Notes under the pieces: generated by a model
Told to the model about the DNA's origin: nothing
The model's database searches: none
Seen by the model: the letters and a program-made list of their open reading frames with translations, nothing else
In this document: positions 40,605-49,426 of the stretch, in pieces
Layout of the letters: each line of letters begins with the position of its first letter
Position numbering within the stretch: position 1 is the stretch's first letter
Made by a program: the position numbers and the translations under genes
NCBI RefSeq assembly: GCF_014650435.1
Contig: NZ_BMUY01000005.1
Coordinates: forward strand, 186,001 to 250,000
From: Streptomyces tendae
Lineage (GTDB): Bacteria > Actinomycetota > Actinomycetes > Streptomycetales > Streptomycetaceae
DNA length: 64,000 nt
Direction of reading: 5' to 3'

Positions 40605-42747
40605 GAGGGCCGCCCCCGGACGCGGGCACCCCCGCCGACAGGATCCGGTCGGGCCGGATCGGCAGGCTGCGGTGGCGTACGCCGGTCGCGTGCCAGACGG
40701 CGTTGGCGACGGCCGCGGCGGCGCCCACGATGCCGATCTCGCCGACGCCCTTGATACCCACCGGGTCGTCCGGGTCGGGGTCGTCCACCCAGTCGGCCTG
40801 GATGTCGCCCACGTCGGCGTTGGTGGCCACGTGGTAACCGGCGAGGTCGGGGGCGTAGAGGGCGCCGCTCGTCCGGTCGCGGACGGCCTCCTCGTGCAGG
40901 GCCATGGAGATGCCCCAGACCATGCCGCCGACGAGCTGGTTGCGGGCGGTGAGCGGGTTGACGATCCGGCCGGCCGCGAAGATGCCGAGCATGCGGCGCA
41001 CGCGTACCTCGCCGGTGGCGGGGTCCACGGCGACCTCGGCGAACTGCGCGCCGAAGGAGTGCCGTTCCTTCTGGGCCAGCGCGCCGAGGGCCTCGGTGGT
41101 GTCGGACCGCACCGTGATGCCCTCCGGCGGAATCGGCGTGCCGAGGGCCAGCCGCTCCCGCAGTTCGCGGGCCGCCTCCCTGATCGCCCAGGCCCAGGAA
41201 CGCGTGCCCATCGAACCGCCCGCGATCATCGCGGGGCCGAAGTCGCTGTCCCCGATCCGGACCCGGACCCGGTCGGGTGCGACCTCCAGGGCGTCGGCGG
41301 CGACCAGGGTGAGCGCCGTGCGGGCGCCGGTGCCGATGTCGGCGGCGGCGATCCGCACGGTGAAACCGCCGTCGGCCTGCGCGGTCACGCCGGCCGTGGA
41401 GGGACCGGCGCCCGCGTGGAAGGAGGCGGCGGCCGTGCCCGTGCCGAGGAGCCAGCGCCCCTCCCGGCGTCGCCCGGGGCGCGGGTCGCGCTCGGCCCAG
41501 CCGAACCGCCGGGCACCCTCGCGGAAGCAGGCGTCCAGGTTGCGGCTGCTGAAGGGCAGGCCGGAGACCGGGCCGACCTCGGGTTCGTTGCGCAGGCGCA
41601 GCTCGACGGGGTCGACGCCGCAGCGCTCGGCGAGTTCGTCGAGGGCCGACTCGACGGCGAAGGACCCCGGCGCCTCGCCCGGCGCGCGCATGAAGGTCGG
41701 CGACGGCACGTCGAGCGGTACGACCTCGTTGGCCGTGTGGTGGGCGTCGGCGTCGTACATCACCCGGGCCACGCCCGCGCTGGGTTCGACGAACTCGTAG
41801 ACGGTGGACGTCTGGTTCAGCGAGCGGTGCTCCAGGGCGCGCAGCCGGCCGTCGGCGTCGGCGCCGAGCCGTACGCGCTGGAGGGTGGGGCTGCGGTAGC
41901 CGGCCAGCGTGAACATCTGCCGCCGCGTCATGACCACGCGCACCGGACGCTGCAACTCGGTCGCGGCCATCACCGCCGCGACCTGGTGGGCGCGCAGTCC
42001 CTTGCTGCCGAAGCCGCCGCCGATGTGCTCGGAGCGCACCCGCACCGCGGAGGCGTCGAGGGAGAACATCTGCGCCAGTTCGCTCTGGATCCAGGTGGTG
42101 CCCTGGTTGGAGTCGACGACCTCCAGCCGGCCGCCGTCCCACATGGCGGTGGCGGCGTGCGGCTCCATCATGCTGTGGTGCTCTTCGGGGGTGGTGTACT
42201 CCTCGTCGACCACGACGGCGGACGCGGCGAGGCCGGCCGCGAGGTCGCCCTTGGCGGTCTCGCCGGGCATGACCCCGCCGGCCGGGTGGGCGTCCGGGTG
42301 GCCGGTGGTGAGCACCGTGCGGTGCGGTTCCTCGTCGTAGGTGACGACGAGGGCCTCGGCGGCCTCCCGGGCCTGCTCGGACGTCTCGGCGACGACGAGG
42401 GCGACCGGCCAGCCCGCGTGCGGCACCCAGTCGTGCTGGAAGACGGCGGCGGTCGGGTCCGGCGGGATGCCCAGCAGGCCGATGTAGTCGGTGTCCACGC
42501 GCGGGGCGTTGCCGTGGTGCAGGACGGCCAGTACGCCGGGCAGGGCGAGGACGGCCTCGGTGTCGAGGGAGCGGACGCGTCCGCGGGTGACGGTGGACAG
42601 CACCAGCCAGCCGTGGGCGAGGTCGGCGAAGGGGATCTCACCGGCATAGCGGGCTGCCCCGGTCACCTTGTCGCGGCCCTCGACGCGGGTGTGGGAGGTG
42701 CCGACGACGCCCCTGAGCGCCGTACGACCGGTCGTGGCGGTGGTCAT
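40597..42747 (-). CDS. Molybdopterin-binding subunit of xanthine/aldehyde oxidoreductase family
   Basis: This 716-residue catalytic subunit of a molybdenum hydroxylase has GTSHTRVEGRDKVTGAARYAGEIPF (start of domain), HHSMMEPHAATAMWDGG, GGGFGSKGLRAHQVAAV (MoCo binding), RAPGEAPGSFAVESALDELA, GGSMGTRSWAWAI and the catalytic Glu in KGVGEIGIVGAA (Glu670). The size and companion subunits fit the PaoC/YagR type, so the substrate may be an aldehyde (aromatic) rather than xanthine. Its ATG overlaps the FAD-subunit stop by 4 bp. TAT export depends on partners and is not visible here. Confidence 0.92.
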   Translation of the reverse strand: MTTATTGRTALRGVVGTSHTRVEGRDKVTGAARYAGEIPFADLAHGWLVLSTVTRGRVRSLDTEAVLALPGVLAVLHHGNAPRVDTDYIGLLGIPPDPTAAVFQHDWVPHAGWPVALVVAETSEQAREAAEALVVTYDEEPHRTVLTTGHPDAHPAGGVMPGETAKGDLAAGLAASAVVVDEEYTTPEEHHSMMEPHAATAMWDGGRLEVVDSNQGTTWIQSELAQMFSLDASAVRVRSEHIGGGFGSKGLRAHQVAAVMAATELQRPVRVVMTRRQMFTLAGYRSPTLQRVRLGADADGRLRALEHRSLNQTSTVYEFVEPSAGVARVMYDADAHHTANEVVPLDVPSPTFMRAPGEAPGSFAVESALDELAERCGVDPVELRLRNEPEVGPVSGLPFSSRNLDACFREGARRFGWAERDPRPGRRREGRWLLGTGTAAASFHAGAGPSTAGVTAQADGGFTVRIAAADIGTGARTALTLVAADALEVAPDRVRVRIGDSDFGPAMIAGGSMGTRSWAWAIREAARELRERLALGTPIPPEGITVRSDTTEALGALAQKERHSFGAQFAEVAVDPATGEVRVRRMLGIFAAGRIVNPLTARNQLVGGMVWGISMALHEEAVRDRTSGALYAPDLAGYHVATNADVGDIQADWVDDPDPDDPVGIKGVGEIGIVGAAAAVANAVWHATGVRHRSLPIRPDRILSAGVPASGGGPHA

Positions 42748-43736
42748 CGGGCGGTCTCCTCGGCGAGTTCGGTCAGGACGGCCACCACCAGGTTGCGCAT
42801 GAGGGTCACCTTGTATCCGTTGTCGGGCAGCGGCCTGGCGGCCGCCAGTTCGGCGTCCGCGGCGGCGGCGAAGGTCTCGCCGTCGGCCGGTGCGCCGGTC
42901 AGCACGGCCTCGGCCGCGCGGGCCCGCCAGGGCCGCGAGGCGACCGCGCCGAAGGCCAGCCGGGCCTCGCGGACGACACCGGCCTCCACGTCGAGCGCGG
43001 CGGCGACCGAGCCGATCGCGAAGGCGTACGAGGCACGCTCGCGCACCTTGCGGTAGCGGGAGCGCGCGGCGACCGGGGCGGGCGGCAGGGTGACGCCGGT
43101 GATCAGCGCCCCGGGCGGCAGGGCGGTCTCCCGGTGCGGGGTGTCCCCGACGGGGAGGTAGAAGTCGGCCAGCGGCAACTCTCCCGGTCCGTCGAGGGTT
43201 TCGTAGCCGACGACGGCGTCGAAGGCGGCGAGGGCCACACCCATGTCGGAGGGGTGCACGGCGACGCAGTGGTCGGAGGCGCCCAGAACGGCGTGGTTGT
43301 GGTGCTCGCCGGTGACCGCGGAGCAACCGCTGCCGGGGGCCCGCTTGTTGCAGGGCTTGCTCAGGTCGGTGAAGTAGCCGCAGCGGGTGCGCTGGAGGAG
43401 GTTGCCGCCGACCGTGGCCATGTTGCGCAGCTGGCCGGAGGCACCGGCCAGGACCGCCTGGGTCAGTGCCGGGTAGCGGCGGCGTACTTCGGGGTGGGCG
43501 GCGAGGTCGCTGTTGGTGACGGTGGCGCCGATGCGCAGGCCGCCGTCCGCGGTCTCCTCGATGGCGTCCAGGGGGAGTTCGCGGACGTCGACGAGCCGGG
43601 CGGGACGCTCGACGCCGGTCTTCATCAGGTCCACGAGGTTGGTGCCGCCGCCGAGGAAGCGGGCGTCCGGGTCGGCGGCGAGCAGGGCCACGGCGCCGGA
43701 GACGTCGTCGGCGCGCTGGTATCCGAACTCCCTCAT
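42744..43736 (-). CDS. FAD-binding subunit with extra Fe-S cysteines (PaoB-like)
   Basis: This 330-residue FAD subunit has FLGGGTNLVDLMKTGVERPARLVDV and ASGQLRNMATVGGNLLQRTRCGYF (FAD loops). An insertion after the second loop carries Cys119, Cys129, Cys138 and Cys157 in RCGYFTDLSKPCNKR..PGSGCSA...SDHC, the [4Fe-4S] site established for E. coli PaoB and not in xanthine dehydrogenase FAD domains. The C-terminal CO-dehydrogenase flavoprotein domain follows. ATG 43736 overlaps the 2Fe-2S gene stop by 4 bp. It transfers electrons from molybdenum to FAD. Confidence 0.92.
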   Translation of the reverse strand: MREFGYQRADDVSGAVALLAADPDARFLGGGTNLVDLMKTGVERPARLVDVRELPLDAIEETADGGLRIGATVTNSDLAAHPEVRRRYPALTQAVLAGASGQLRNMATVGGNLLQRTRCGYFTDLSKPCNKRAPGSGCSAVTGEHHNHAVLGASDHCVAVHPSDMGVALAAFDAVVGYETLDGPGELPLADFYLPVGDTPHRETALPPGALITGVTLPPAPVAARSRYRKVRERASYAFAIGSVAAALDVEAGVVREARLAFGAVASRPWRARAAEAVLTGAPADGETFAAAADAELAAARPLPDNGYKVTLMRNLVVAVLTELAEETAR

Positions 43737-44335
43737 GCGGCCGTCTCCTCGGTGGTCTCGTCCTGGTCGGCACGGTCGTCGTCCCGGGCCGCGGCCTGGT
43801 GGGCCTCGGCGGCGCGGGTGACGGCCTGCACGATGGAGACGTAGGCGCCGCAGCGGCACAGGTTGCCGCTCATCCGCTCGCGGATCTCGTCGGGCGTCAG
43901 GGGCGGTGGTCCGGCCTCGGGACGGACGTCCTCGGTGGCGGCGCTCGGCCAGCCGGCCGCGTGCTCCTCGATGACCGCGATCGCCGAGCAGATCTGGCCG
44001 GGGGTGCAGTAGCCGCACTGGTAGCCGTCGAGGTCGAGGAATGCCTGCTGGACCGGGTGCAGCCGGTCGCCCTCGGCCATTCCCTCGATGGTGGTGATCT
44101 CGCGCCCCTCGGCGGCGACGGCGAGGTTCAGACAGGAGACGGAGCGGCGTCCGTCGACCAGGACGGTACAGGCGCCGCACTGCCCCTGGTCGCAGCCCTT
44201 CTTGGTACCGGTCAGGTCGAGGCGCTCGCGCAGGGCGTCGAGCAGGGTGGTGCGGTGGTCGACGGTCAGCTGGTGCTTCTCGCCGTTGATGTTCAGGGTG
44301 ACGGCGCTGGACGTCGACGAGGGTGCTGGGGCCAT
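43733..44335 (-). CDS. 2Fe-2S subunit of molybdenum hydroxylase (PaoA-like)
   Basis: This 200-residue subunit has two [2Fe-2S] clusters: plant-ferredoxin type KKGCDQGQCGACTVLVDGRRSVSCL, and the C-terminal CGYCTPGQI ... MSGNLCRCGAY. It has no twin-Arg signal in the chosen frame, so the complex may stay in the cytoplasm, unlike E. coli PaoA, which carries a Tat signal. ATG 44335 fits the usual MoCo-hydroxylase start before VTLNING; longer frames run into the operator array. It is first in the four-gene operon and faces a TetR regulator. Confidence 0.92.
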   Translation of the reverse strand: MAPAPSSTSSAVTLNINGEKHQLTVDHRTTLLDALRERLDLTGTKKGCDQGQCGACTVLVDGRRSVSCLNLAVAAEGREITTIEGMAEGDRLHPVQQAFLDLDGYQCGYCTPGQICSAIAVIEEHAAGWPSAATEDVRPEAGPPPLTPDEIRERMSGNLCRCGAYVSIVQAVTRAAEAHQAAARDDDRADQDETTEETAA

Positions 44336-44408
44336 GATCAGCCTTCTTTGGTGTCTGGATACCGGGAAAACTGGCTGTAGGCAGTGGGGGCATGGGGGTG
44401 GGGGGTGC

Positions 44409-44479
44409 TGTCCGCCGGTAGAGTGGGCGGACAACCGGACAACTGTCCATTCACTGGAAACGTAACGGACAGCTGTCCG
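44409..44479. promoter_or_regulatory. Array of TGTCCG half-sites between the oxidoreductase operon and TetR
   Basis: TGTCCGCC-N9-GGCGGACA (44409-44416/44426-44433), GGACAACTGTCC (44437-44448) and the perfect palindrome CGGACAGCTGTCCG (44466-44479) give three related inverted sites in 71 bp, consistent with TetR operators controlling both directions. Confidence 0.65.
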
Positions 44480-44523
44480 CTTAGCAAGGTCGGGATTCGG
44501 CCACGAACCCGAAAGGATGACGA

Positions 44524-45114
44524 GTGCCGCAGCCGAAGAAGGACAAGCCGGACACTCCCCTGCGCTCGGACGCCCAGCGCAACCGCGAGCGCATCCTGGC
44601 AGTGGCCACGGAGGAGCTGACGCACTGCGCGAACGCCCCGCTGAGCGCCATCGCCAAGAAGGCGGGGGTCGGGCAGGGCACCTTCTACCGCAACTTCCCG
44701 AACCGCGAGGCGCTCGTCCTGGAGATCTACCGCTACGGGATGCAGCAGGTGGCCGAGGCGGCGCCCGAGATGCTGGCCGCCGGGGAACCCGACCTGGCCC
44801 TGCGCCAGTGGATGGACCGCCTCGCCGAGTTCGCGATGACCAAGGCGGGTCTGGCGGACGCGATCCGGCTGGTCACCAGCGCACCCGGGGCTCCGGAGAA
44901 GCCGCGCCCCACCCCGCTGGAGGACGCGGCCGAACTCCTGCTCCGTGCCAACCACGAGGCCGGCACGATCCGGCCCGGAGTGACCGGGGACGACTTCTTC
45001 CTCGTCCTCGGCGGGCTGTGGCTGATCGACCCCGGCGAGAACTGGCAGCCGCGGGTCACCCGGTTCCTGGACCTCGTCATGGACGGCCTGCGGGCCGGAG
45101 CGCCGGGCCGGTGA
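44524..45114 (+). CDS. TetR family transcriptional regulator
   Basis: This 196-residue repressor has a helix-turn-helix RERILAVATEELTHCANAPLSAIAKKAGVGQGTFYRNFPNREALVLEIYRY (about 20-70) and a ligand domain beyond. GTG 44524 has AAAGGA 6 bp upstream and lies right of the TGTCCG operator array, so it probably represses itself and the divergent molybdenum hydroxylase operon, released by the hydroxylase substrate. Its 3' end overlaps the convergent response-regulator gene by 38 bp. Confidence 0.9.
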   Translation: MPQPKKDKPDTPLRSDAQRNRERILAVATEELTHCANAPLSAIAKKAGVGQGTFYRNFPNREALVLEIYRYGMQQVAEAAPEMLAAGEPDLALRQWMDRLAEFAMTKAGLADAIRLVTSAPGAPEKPRPTPLEDAAELLLRANHEAGTIRPGVTGDDFFLVLGGLWLIDPGENWQPRVTRFLDLVMDGLRAGAPGR

Positions 45115-45877
45115 CCGCACCCCGGAAGCGGTAGCGGCGCTCGGGGCGTCCCGCCACCCCGTAGCGCAGGGAGACTTCCGCGCTGCCCACGGTGTGGAAG
45201 TACTCCAGGTAGCGGCGCGCGCTGACCCGGGAGATGCCGGTCCGCGCCGCGCACTCGCTGGCGGACAGGGTGCCGTCGGCCCCGCGGAGGGCGCGCTCGA
45301 CGAGTTCGGCGGTCTCCACACTCATGCCCTTGGGCAGCCCGGGGGCCGGCCCGGCCGGTGCCGCGGCCCCGGCCAGTACGCGGTCGACGTCGGCCTGGCT
45401 GCGCACCACCGTGCCGAGCAGCCGGCCCCGCTGGACGGCGTAGCGCTCGAGCCGCACCCGCAGGTCCTCGAACTCGAAGGGTTTGAGGAGGTAGTCGACC
45501 ACGCCGTGCCGCACCGCACCGCGGACCGCGTCCGCCTCCCGGGCCGCGCTGATGACCATGACGTCGCAGTCGTGGCCCGCGCCGCGCAGCCGTGGGATGA
45601 CGTCGAGGCCGAAGACGTCCGGCAGGTACAGGTCGAGCAGGACCAGGTCGGGACGCAGCTCCTCGACGGCGGCCAGCGCCTGCTCCCCGGTGCCGGCGAC
45701 CCCGACGACCCGGAAGGGCTCGACCCGTTCGACGAACGCGCGGTGGACGCGGGCCACCATGAAGTCGTCGTCGACCACGAGCACGCCGATCGGGGCGGCG
45801 GTGCGGGGCGTCTCGCGGGGTGTCTCGCGCGGCGCGGCGGTCGCGGTCGCGTCGGACGTGCCGCTCGTAGCCGTCAT
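45077..45877 (-). CDS. Response regulator (CitB/DcuR-type)
   Basis: This 266-residue regulator has an N-terminal receiver: IGVLVVDDDFMVARVHRAFVERV with acidic pocket D36-D38, phosphoacceptor D82 in LVLLDLYLPDVFG, and DYLLKPFEF with the conserved Lys. A helix-turn-helix of the CitB class follows: LRGADGTLSASECAARTGISRVSARRYLEYFHTVGSAEVSLRYG. The order matches CitB/DpiA. ATG 45877 overlaps the sensor-kinase stop by 4 bp, so it is coupled to it. It probably controls tctCBA from sites in 47521-47896. Confidence 0.9.
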   Translation of the reverse strand: MTATSGTSDATATAAPRETPRETPRTAAPIGVLVVDDDFMVARVHRAFVERVEPFRVVGVAGTGEQALAAVEELRPDLVLLDLYLPDVFGLDVIPRLRGAGHDCDVMVISAAREADAVRGAVRHGVVDYLLKPFEFEDLRVRLERYAVQRGRLLGTVVRSQADVDRVLAGAAAPAGPAPGLPKGMSVETAELVERALRGADGTLSASECAARTGISRVSARRYLEYFHTVGSAEVSLRYGVAGRPERRYRFRGAVTGPALRPAGRP

Positions 45878-47520
45878 GGTGCTGCTCCTTCCGCCACCGC
45901 GTCGGTGAGGTGGCTGACGGTCATGCGTGCGGTGAACATGGCCCCCTCGGGGGTGTTGGTCACCGAGATCTCACCGCCGTGACGTTCGCAGACCAGCCGG
46001 GTCAGCGCCAGGCCGATGCCCCGCTCGCCCTGCCGGGCGGCCTTGGTGGTGAAGCCGTGGGAGAAGACCTCCCGGGCCAGTTCGGGTGCCACGCCGGGCC
46101 CGGAGTCGCGGACCACGATCTCGACGCTGGCGGCGTCCTGCCGCAGCTCGACCTCGACCCACGCCTCGTGGGCGTCGTCCAGGGTGGCGGCGGCGTCCAC
46201 GGCGTTGTCGACGAGGTTGCCGACCACGGTCGCCACGTCGGCGGCGTCCGCCGGCTCCAGCCGGTCCAGGGCCGTACGGTCCGAGACGCGCAGGGCGACC
46301 CGGCGCTCGGCCGCGAGGGAGGTCTTCGCGGTGATCAGCGCGGCCACGGCGGTGTCCCGGACCCGCCGGCTGAGGGTGACGTCCAGGGACTGGCGGCGCT
46401 GGTTGAGCCCGCGGATGTAGCGCACCACCTCGTCCTGCTCGCCGATCTGGATGAGCCCGGAGATGGTGTGGAGCTGGTTGGCGAACTCGTGCGCCTGGGC
46501 GCGCAGCAGCTCGGAGGTGGAGCGGAAGGAGCCGATCTCCCGCTCCAGGCGGGCCAGTTCCGTGCGGTCGCGCAGCGTGGTGACCGAGCCGAGCGGGCGG
46601 CCGTCCTTGGCGACGGTCATGCGGTTCATGACCAGGACCCGGCCGTGGCGCACGACGACCTCGTCGCGCGGACCGGCCGTTTGCGAGGTCACGCCGGCGA
46701 GGACGTCGCGCAGCCGTCCGTCGATGCCGAGCCCGTCCAGGCTCTGGCCCACGCAGTCGGCGGGCAGGTCGAGCAGGCGCCGGCCCATCTCGTTGACCAG
46801 GGTGAGCCGGTGCTGCGGATCCAGGGCGACGACACCCTCGGCGATGCCGTACAGCATGGCCTCGCGGTGCTCGGCGAGGCCGGCGATCTCGCGCGGCTCC
46901 AGACCGAGGGTCTGCCGCTTGACGCGCCGGGCCAGCAGCCAGGAGCCGGCCACGCCGAGGCCGCTGGCGATGCCGAGGTAGGCGAGAAGGTAGGAGGAGG
47001 CTCCGCCGAGGCGCTGCCACACCGTCGGGTCGGCCTCGCCGACCATCACCGTGCCGAGGTGGCGGCCGAGCGTCTGCCGGGTGGCACCGAGCACCGGAAC
47101 CTGCGCGACCAGCTCCCGGCTGCCCTGCACGGTCAGCGGCCCCGACCAGCCGCTCGTGACACCGGCGCCCTCACCGCGCGGCAGCCGGGCGCCGATCAGC
47201 GTGGGGTCGGTGGAGCTGACGACGCGGCCGTCGGCGTCGGCCACCGTGACGGAGGTGACCCCGGACTGGGTCTGGGTGGAGTTGACCAGCGGGGCGAGGG
47301 CCTCCTGCGGCACCGGGCGCAGCAACTGGCTGCGCACCAGCGGCGTGGCGGCCAGTTGCTCGGCCAGGGCGGTGACCCGGCGGCCCTCGACGCGGTTGAA
47401 GGTGGCCTTGGACTGGGCGAGCGAGACGGCGGCCACCGCGAGCAGGACGACCACCACGATGGCGAGCTGGAGGACCAGCATCTCGCCCGCGAGGGTCTGA
47501 CGGCGGAAGGTGGGGGCCAC
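45874..47520 (-). CDS. Sensor histidine kinase (CitA/DcuS-like)
   Basis: This 548-residue membrane kinase has TM1 (about 13-35) and TM2 (about 175-200) around an extracytoplasmic PAS-like sensor (VTSVTVADADGRVVSSTDPTLIGARLPRG), then a cytoplasmic PAS (AMLYGIAEGVVALDPQHRLTLVNEMGRRLL), the SpoOB-type dimerisation helix with H344 in AQAHEFANQLHTISGL, and a HATPase with GNLVDNAVDAA, DSGPGV and GERGIGLALTRLV. The CitA/DcuS family senses C4/C6 carboxylates. GTG 47520 is the start, and the two-component pair is transcribed away from tctCBA. Confidence 0.9.
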   Translation of the reverse strand: MAPTFRRQTLAGEMLVLQLAIVVVVLLAVAAVSLAQSKATFNRVEGRRVTALAEQLAATPLVRSQLLRPVPQEALAPLVNSTQTQSGVTSVTVADADGRVVSSTDPTLIGARLPRGEGAGVTSGWSGPLTVQGSRELVAQVPVLGATRQTLGRHLGTVMVGEADPTVWQRLGGASSYLLAYLGIASGLGVAGSWLLARRVKRQTLGLEPREIAGLAEHREAMLYGIAEGVVALDPQHRLTLVNEMGRRLLDLPADCVGQSLDGLGIDGRLRDVLAGVTSQTAGPRDEVVVRHGRVLVMNRMTVAKDGRPLGSVTTLRDRTELARLEREIGSFRSTSELLRAQAHEFANQLHTISGLIQIGEQDEVVRYIRGLNQRRQSLDVTLSRRVRDTAVAALITAKTSLAAERRVALRVSDRTALDRLEPADAADVATVVGNLVDNAVDAAATLDDAHEAWVEVELRQDAASVEIVVRDSGPGVAPELAREVFSHGFTTKAARQGERGIGLALTRLVCERHGGEISVTNTPEGAMFTARMTVSHLTDAVAEGAAP

Positions 47521-47896
47521 GGCGGACTCGTTCTCGGCTCACGGAGGGGGCTGGGGCGGGGACGGGGATGCGGTGACCGGCGGGGGGACCGGTGGGTGTG
47601 CCGGGTCGCCATCATGGCGCCCACCTGCGGCGAAGGAAAGGGCCGTGCCTTCGATGTGCCTGCTTCGCAATGAACCGGCGATCCGACAGCGATGTGACGC
47701 CCTGAATCGGTCACGCGGTTTTCGGCGACTGGGACCGGTCGCGCGGTTTCGGCGACCGCAATGAACACAACCTCCCTTGGTTCCGCAAGGAAGACACGGG
47801 ACAGGCGCGCGGGCACCATGTGGCCCACGTCACCCTCCCCCACAGGGCCCCTGTACCCACGTACCCGCTCTACCCAACCGACAGGTGGTGTCATAC
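47521..47896. other. 376-bp divergent control region between the two-component system and tctCBA
   Basis: No gene is supported here, only shadows. The clearest feature is a direct repeat (47708-47730 and 47736-47757) of about 22 bp, CGGTCACGCGGTTTTCGGCGA-like. The AGGTGG at 47883-47888 is the ribosome site of tctC. Confidence 0.5.
47708..47757. promoter_or_regulatory. Direct repeat, candidate response-regulator binding sites
   Basis: Two copies of CGGTC-R-CGCGGTTT-(T)-CGGCGAC (47708-47730, 47736-47757) with a 28-bp period lie about 140 bp upstream of the tctC start and 190 bp from the kinase start. The spacing (nearly three helical turns) suits paired binding of a response-regulator dimer. 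Confidence 0.5.
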
Positions 47897-48883
47897 GTGC
47901 GCCTGCGCACCCCCCTTGCCCTGCTCGGGGCCGCCGTGCTCGTGCTGGCCGGACCGCCGTTGCTCTCCTCGGGCGACGACTCGGACTCCGGCACCCAGAT
48001 CCCGGGCCTGCGCTTCATGGTTCCCAACACGCCCGGCGGCGGCTACGACATCACCGCCCGCACGGCCGCGAAGAACGCCGAGGACGCCGGGCTCACGCAC
48101 AACATCGAGGTGTTCAACCTGCCGGGCGCCGGCGGCACCGTGGGCCTGAGCCGGCTGGTGAGCGAGCACGGCAACGGCAAGCTCGCCATGTCCATGGGCC
48201 TCGGTGTCGTGGGCGCCGCCCGCTCCAACCACGCGCCCAAGACCCTCGCCGACGCCACGCCGATCGCGCGGCTCACCGAGGAGCAGGACGTCGTCGTGGT
48301 CGCCAAAGATTCGCCCTACAAGACGATCGACGAGCTGATCGACGCCTGGAAGGAGGACCCCGGGAAGATCCCGGTGGGCGGTGGTTCGTCGCCGGGCGGG
48401 CCCGACCACCTCGCACCGATGCTGATGGCGCAGGCCGCCGGGATCCAGCCGAAGTCGGTCAACTACATCCCCTTCGACGGCGGCGGCGAACTGCTCGCCT
48501 CCATCCTCGGCAACAAGGTCGGCTTCGGGGTCTCCGGCGTCGGCGAGTACCTGGACCAGATCAAGGCGGGCGAGCTGCGGGTGCTCGCGGTGACCGGTCC
48601 CGAGCGGGTGGACGACCTCGAGGACGCGCCCACCCTCAAGGAGTCCGGCTACGACGTGGACTTCACCAACTGGCGCGGCATCGTCGCCCCGCCGGGACTG
48701 TCCGAGGCGCAGCGCAACAAGCTGATCCGCCTGTTCGAGGAACTGCACGACTCGCCCGAGTGGAAGAAGTCCATGGACCAGAACGGCTGGGACGACGCGT
48801 TCCTGACCGGCGACGAGTTCGGCGACTTCCTGGACGCGCAGGACAAGCGCGTGGTGTCGGTGCTGAAGGAGCTGGGACTGTGA
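47897..48883 (+). CDS. tctC: Tripartite tricarboxylate transporter substrate-binding protein TctC-like
   Basis: This 328-residue exported solute receptor has an N-terminal signal (RTPLALLGAAVLVLAGPPLL) and the TctC/Bug fold: FMVPNTPGGGYDITARTAAKN, GAGGTVGLSRLVSEHG, PDHLAPMLMAQAAGI, VNYIPFDGGGELLASILGNKVGFGVSGVGEY, and a final WRGIVAPPGLSEAQ. It binds a carboxylate (citrate or similar) outside the cell. GTG 47897 was chosen for AGGTGG upstream. Its stop overlaps tctB by 4 bp; the divergent two-component system presumably regulates it. Confidence 0.9.
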   Translation: MRLRTPLALLGAAVLVLAGPPLLSSGDDSDSGTQIPGLRFMVPNTPGGGYDITARTAAKNAEDAGLTHNIEVFNLPGAGGTVGLSRLVSEHGNGKLAMSMGLGVVGAARSNHAPKTLADATPIARLTEEQDVVVVAKDSPYKTIDELIDAWKEDPGKIPVGGGSSPGGPDHLAPMLMAQAAGIQPKSVNYIPFDGGGELLASILGNKVGFGVSGVGEYLDQIKAGELRVLAVTGPERVDDLEDAPTLKESGYDVDFTNWRGIVAPPGLSEAQRNKLIRLFEELHDSPEWKKSMDQNGWDDAFLTGDEFGDFLDAQDKRVVSVLKELGL

Positions 48884-49425
48884 CGACGCCGACCGAACTC
48901 CCCGAGCACCGCGAGGAAGCGGCCACCGGCCGGCGCTCGTGGCTGCGCGACCACTCCGAACTGGGCGTGTGCGCCCTGCTGCTGGCGCTCGGCGTGATCG
49001 TCCTGACGGACGCGCTCACCATGGACGTCGACATCACCCAGCGCGGCCCGGTCGGACCCAAGACCGTGCCGGTCGTGGTCGGCATCGGCCTGCTGGTGAT
49101 AGCCGCGCTGCTCGCCGTCGACGTGCTGCGCGGCGGCCGGGGCGAGGCCGAGGGCGGCGAGGACATCGACCTGTCCGAGCCTGCCGACTGGCGCACGGTG
49201 CTGCTGCTGTCCGGGATCTTCCTCGGCGCCGCCGCCCTGATCGAGCCGGCCGGCTTCCCCGTCGCCGGGGCGCTGCTCTTCTGGGGCGCCGCCTTCGCGC
49301 TCGGCAGCCGCCGCGTGGACCGCGATCCGCTGATCGCCGCGGTGCTGTCCCTGATCACCTACGTCGTCTTCGACAAGCTGCTCGGTGTGCCGCTGCCCGG
49401 CGGTCCGCTGATGGGAGTGCTCTGA
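48880..49425 (+). CDS. tctB: Tripartite tricarboxylate transporter small membrane subunit TctB-like
   Basis: This 181-residue protein has four hydrophobic segments ([53 protein letters not shown] and the [28 protein letters not shown] region), with an acidic loop between, as in TctB. It pairs with the large subunit TctA to transport the carboxylate. GTG 48880 overlaps the tctC stop (GTGA), so translation is coupled; tctA starts 1 bp after its stop. Confidence 0.88.
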   Translation: MTTPTELPEHREEAATGRRSWLRDHSELGVCALLLALGVIVLTDALTMDVDITQRGPVGPKTVPVVVGIGLLVIAALLAVDVLRGGRGEAEGGEDIDLSEPADWRTVLLLSGIFLGAAALIEPAGFPVAGALLFWGAAFALGSRRVDRDPLIAAVLSLITYVVFDKLLGVPLPGGPLMGVL

Positions 49426-49426
49426 C

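Noticed and set aside
39681..40754. 357-residue plus-strand frame over the XdhC gene
   Set aside because: A shadow of the xdhC-type gene on the other strand, without a domain.
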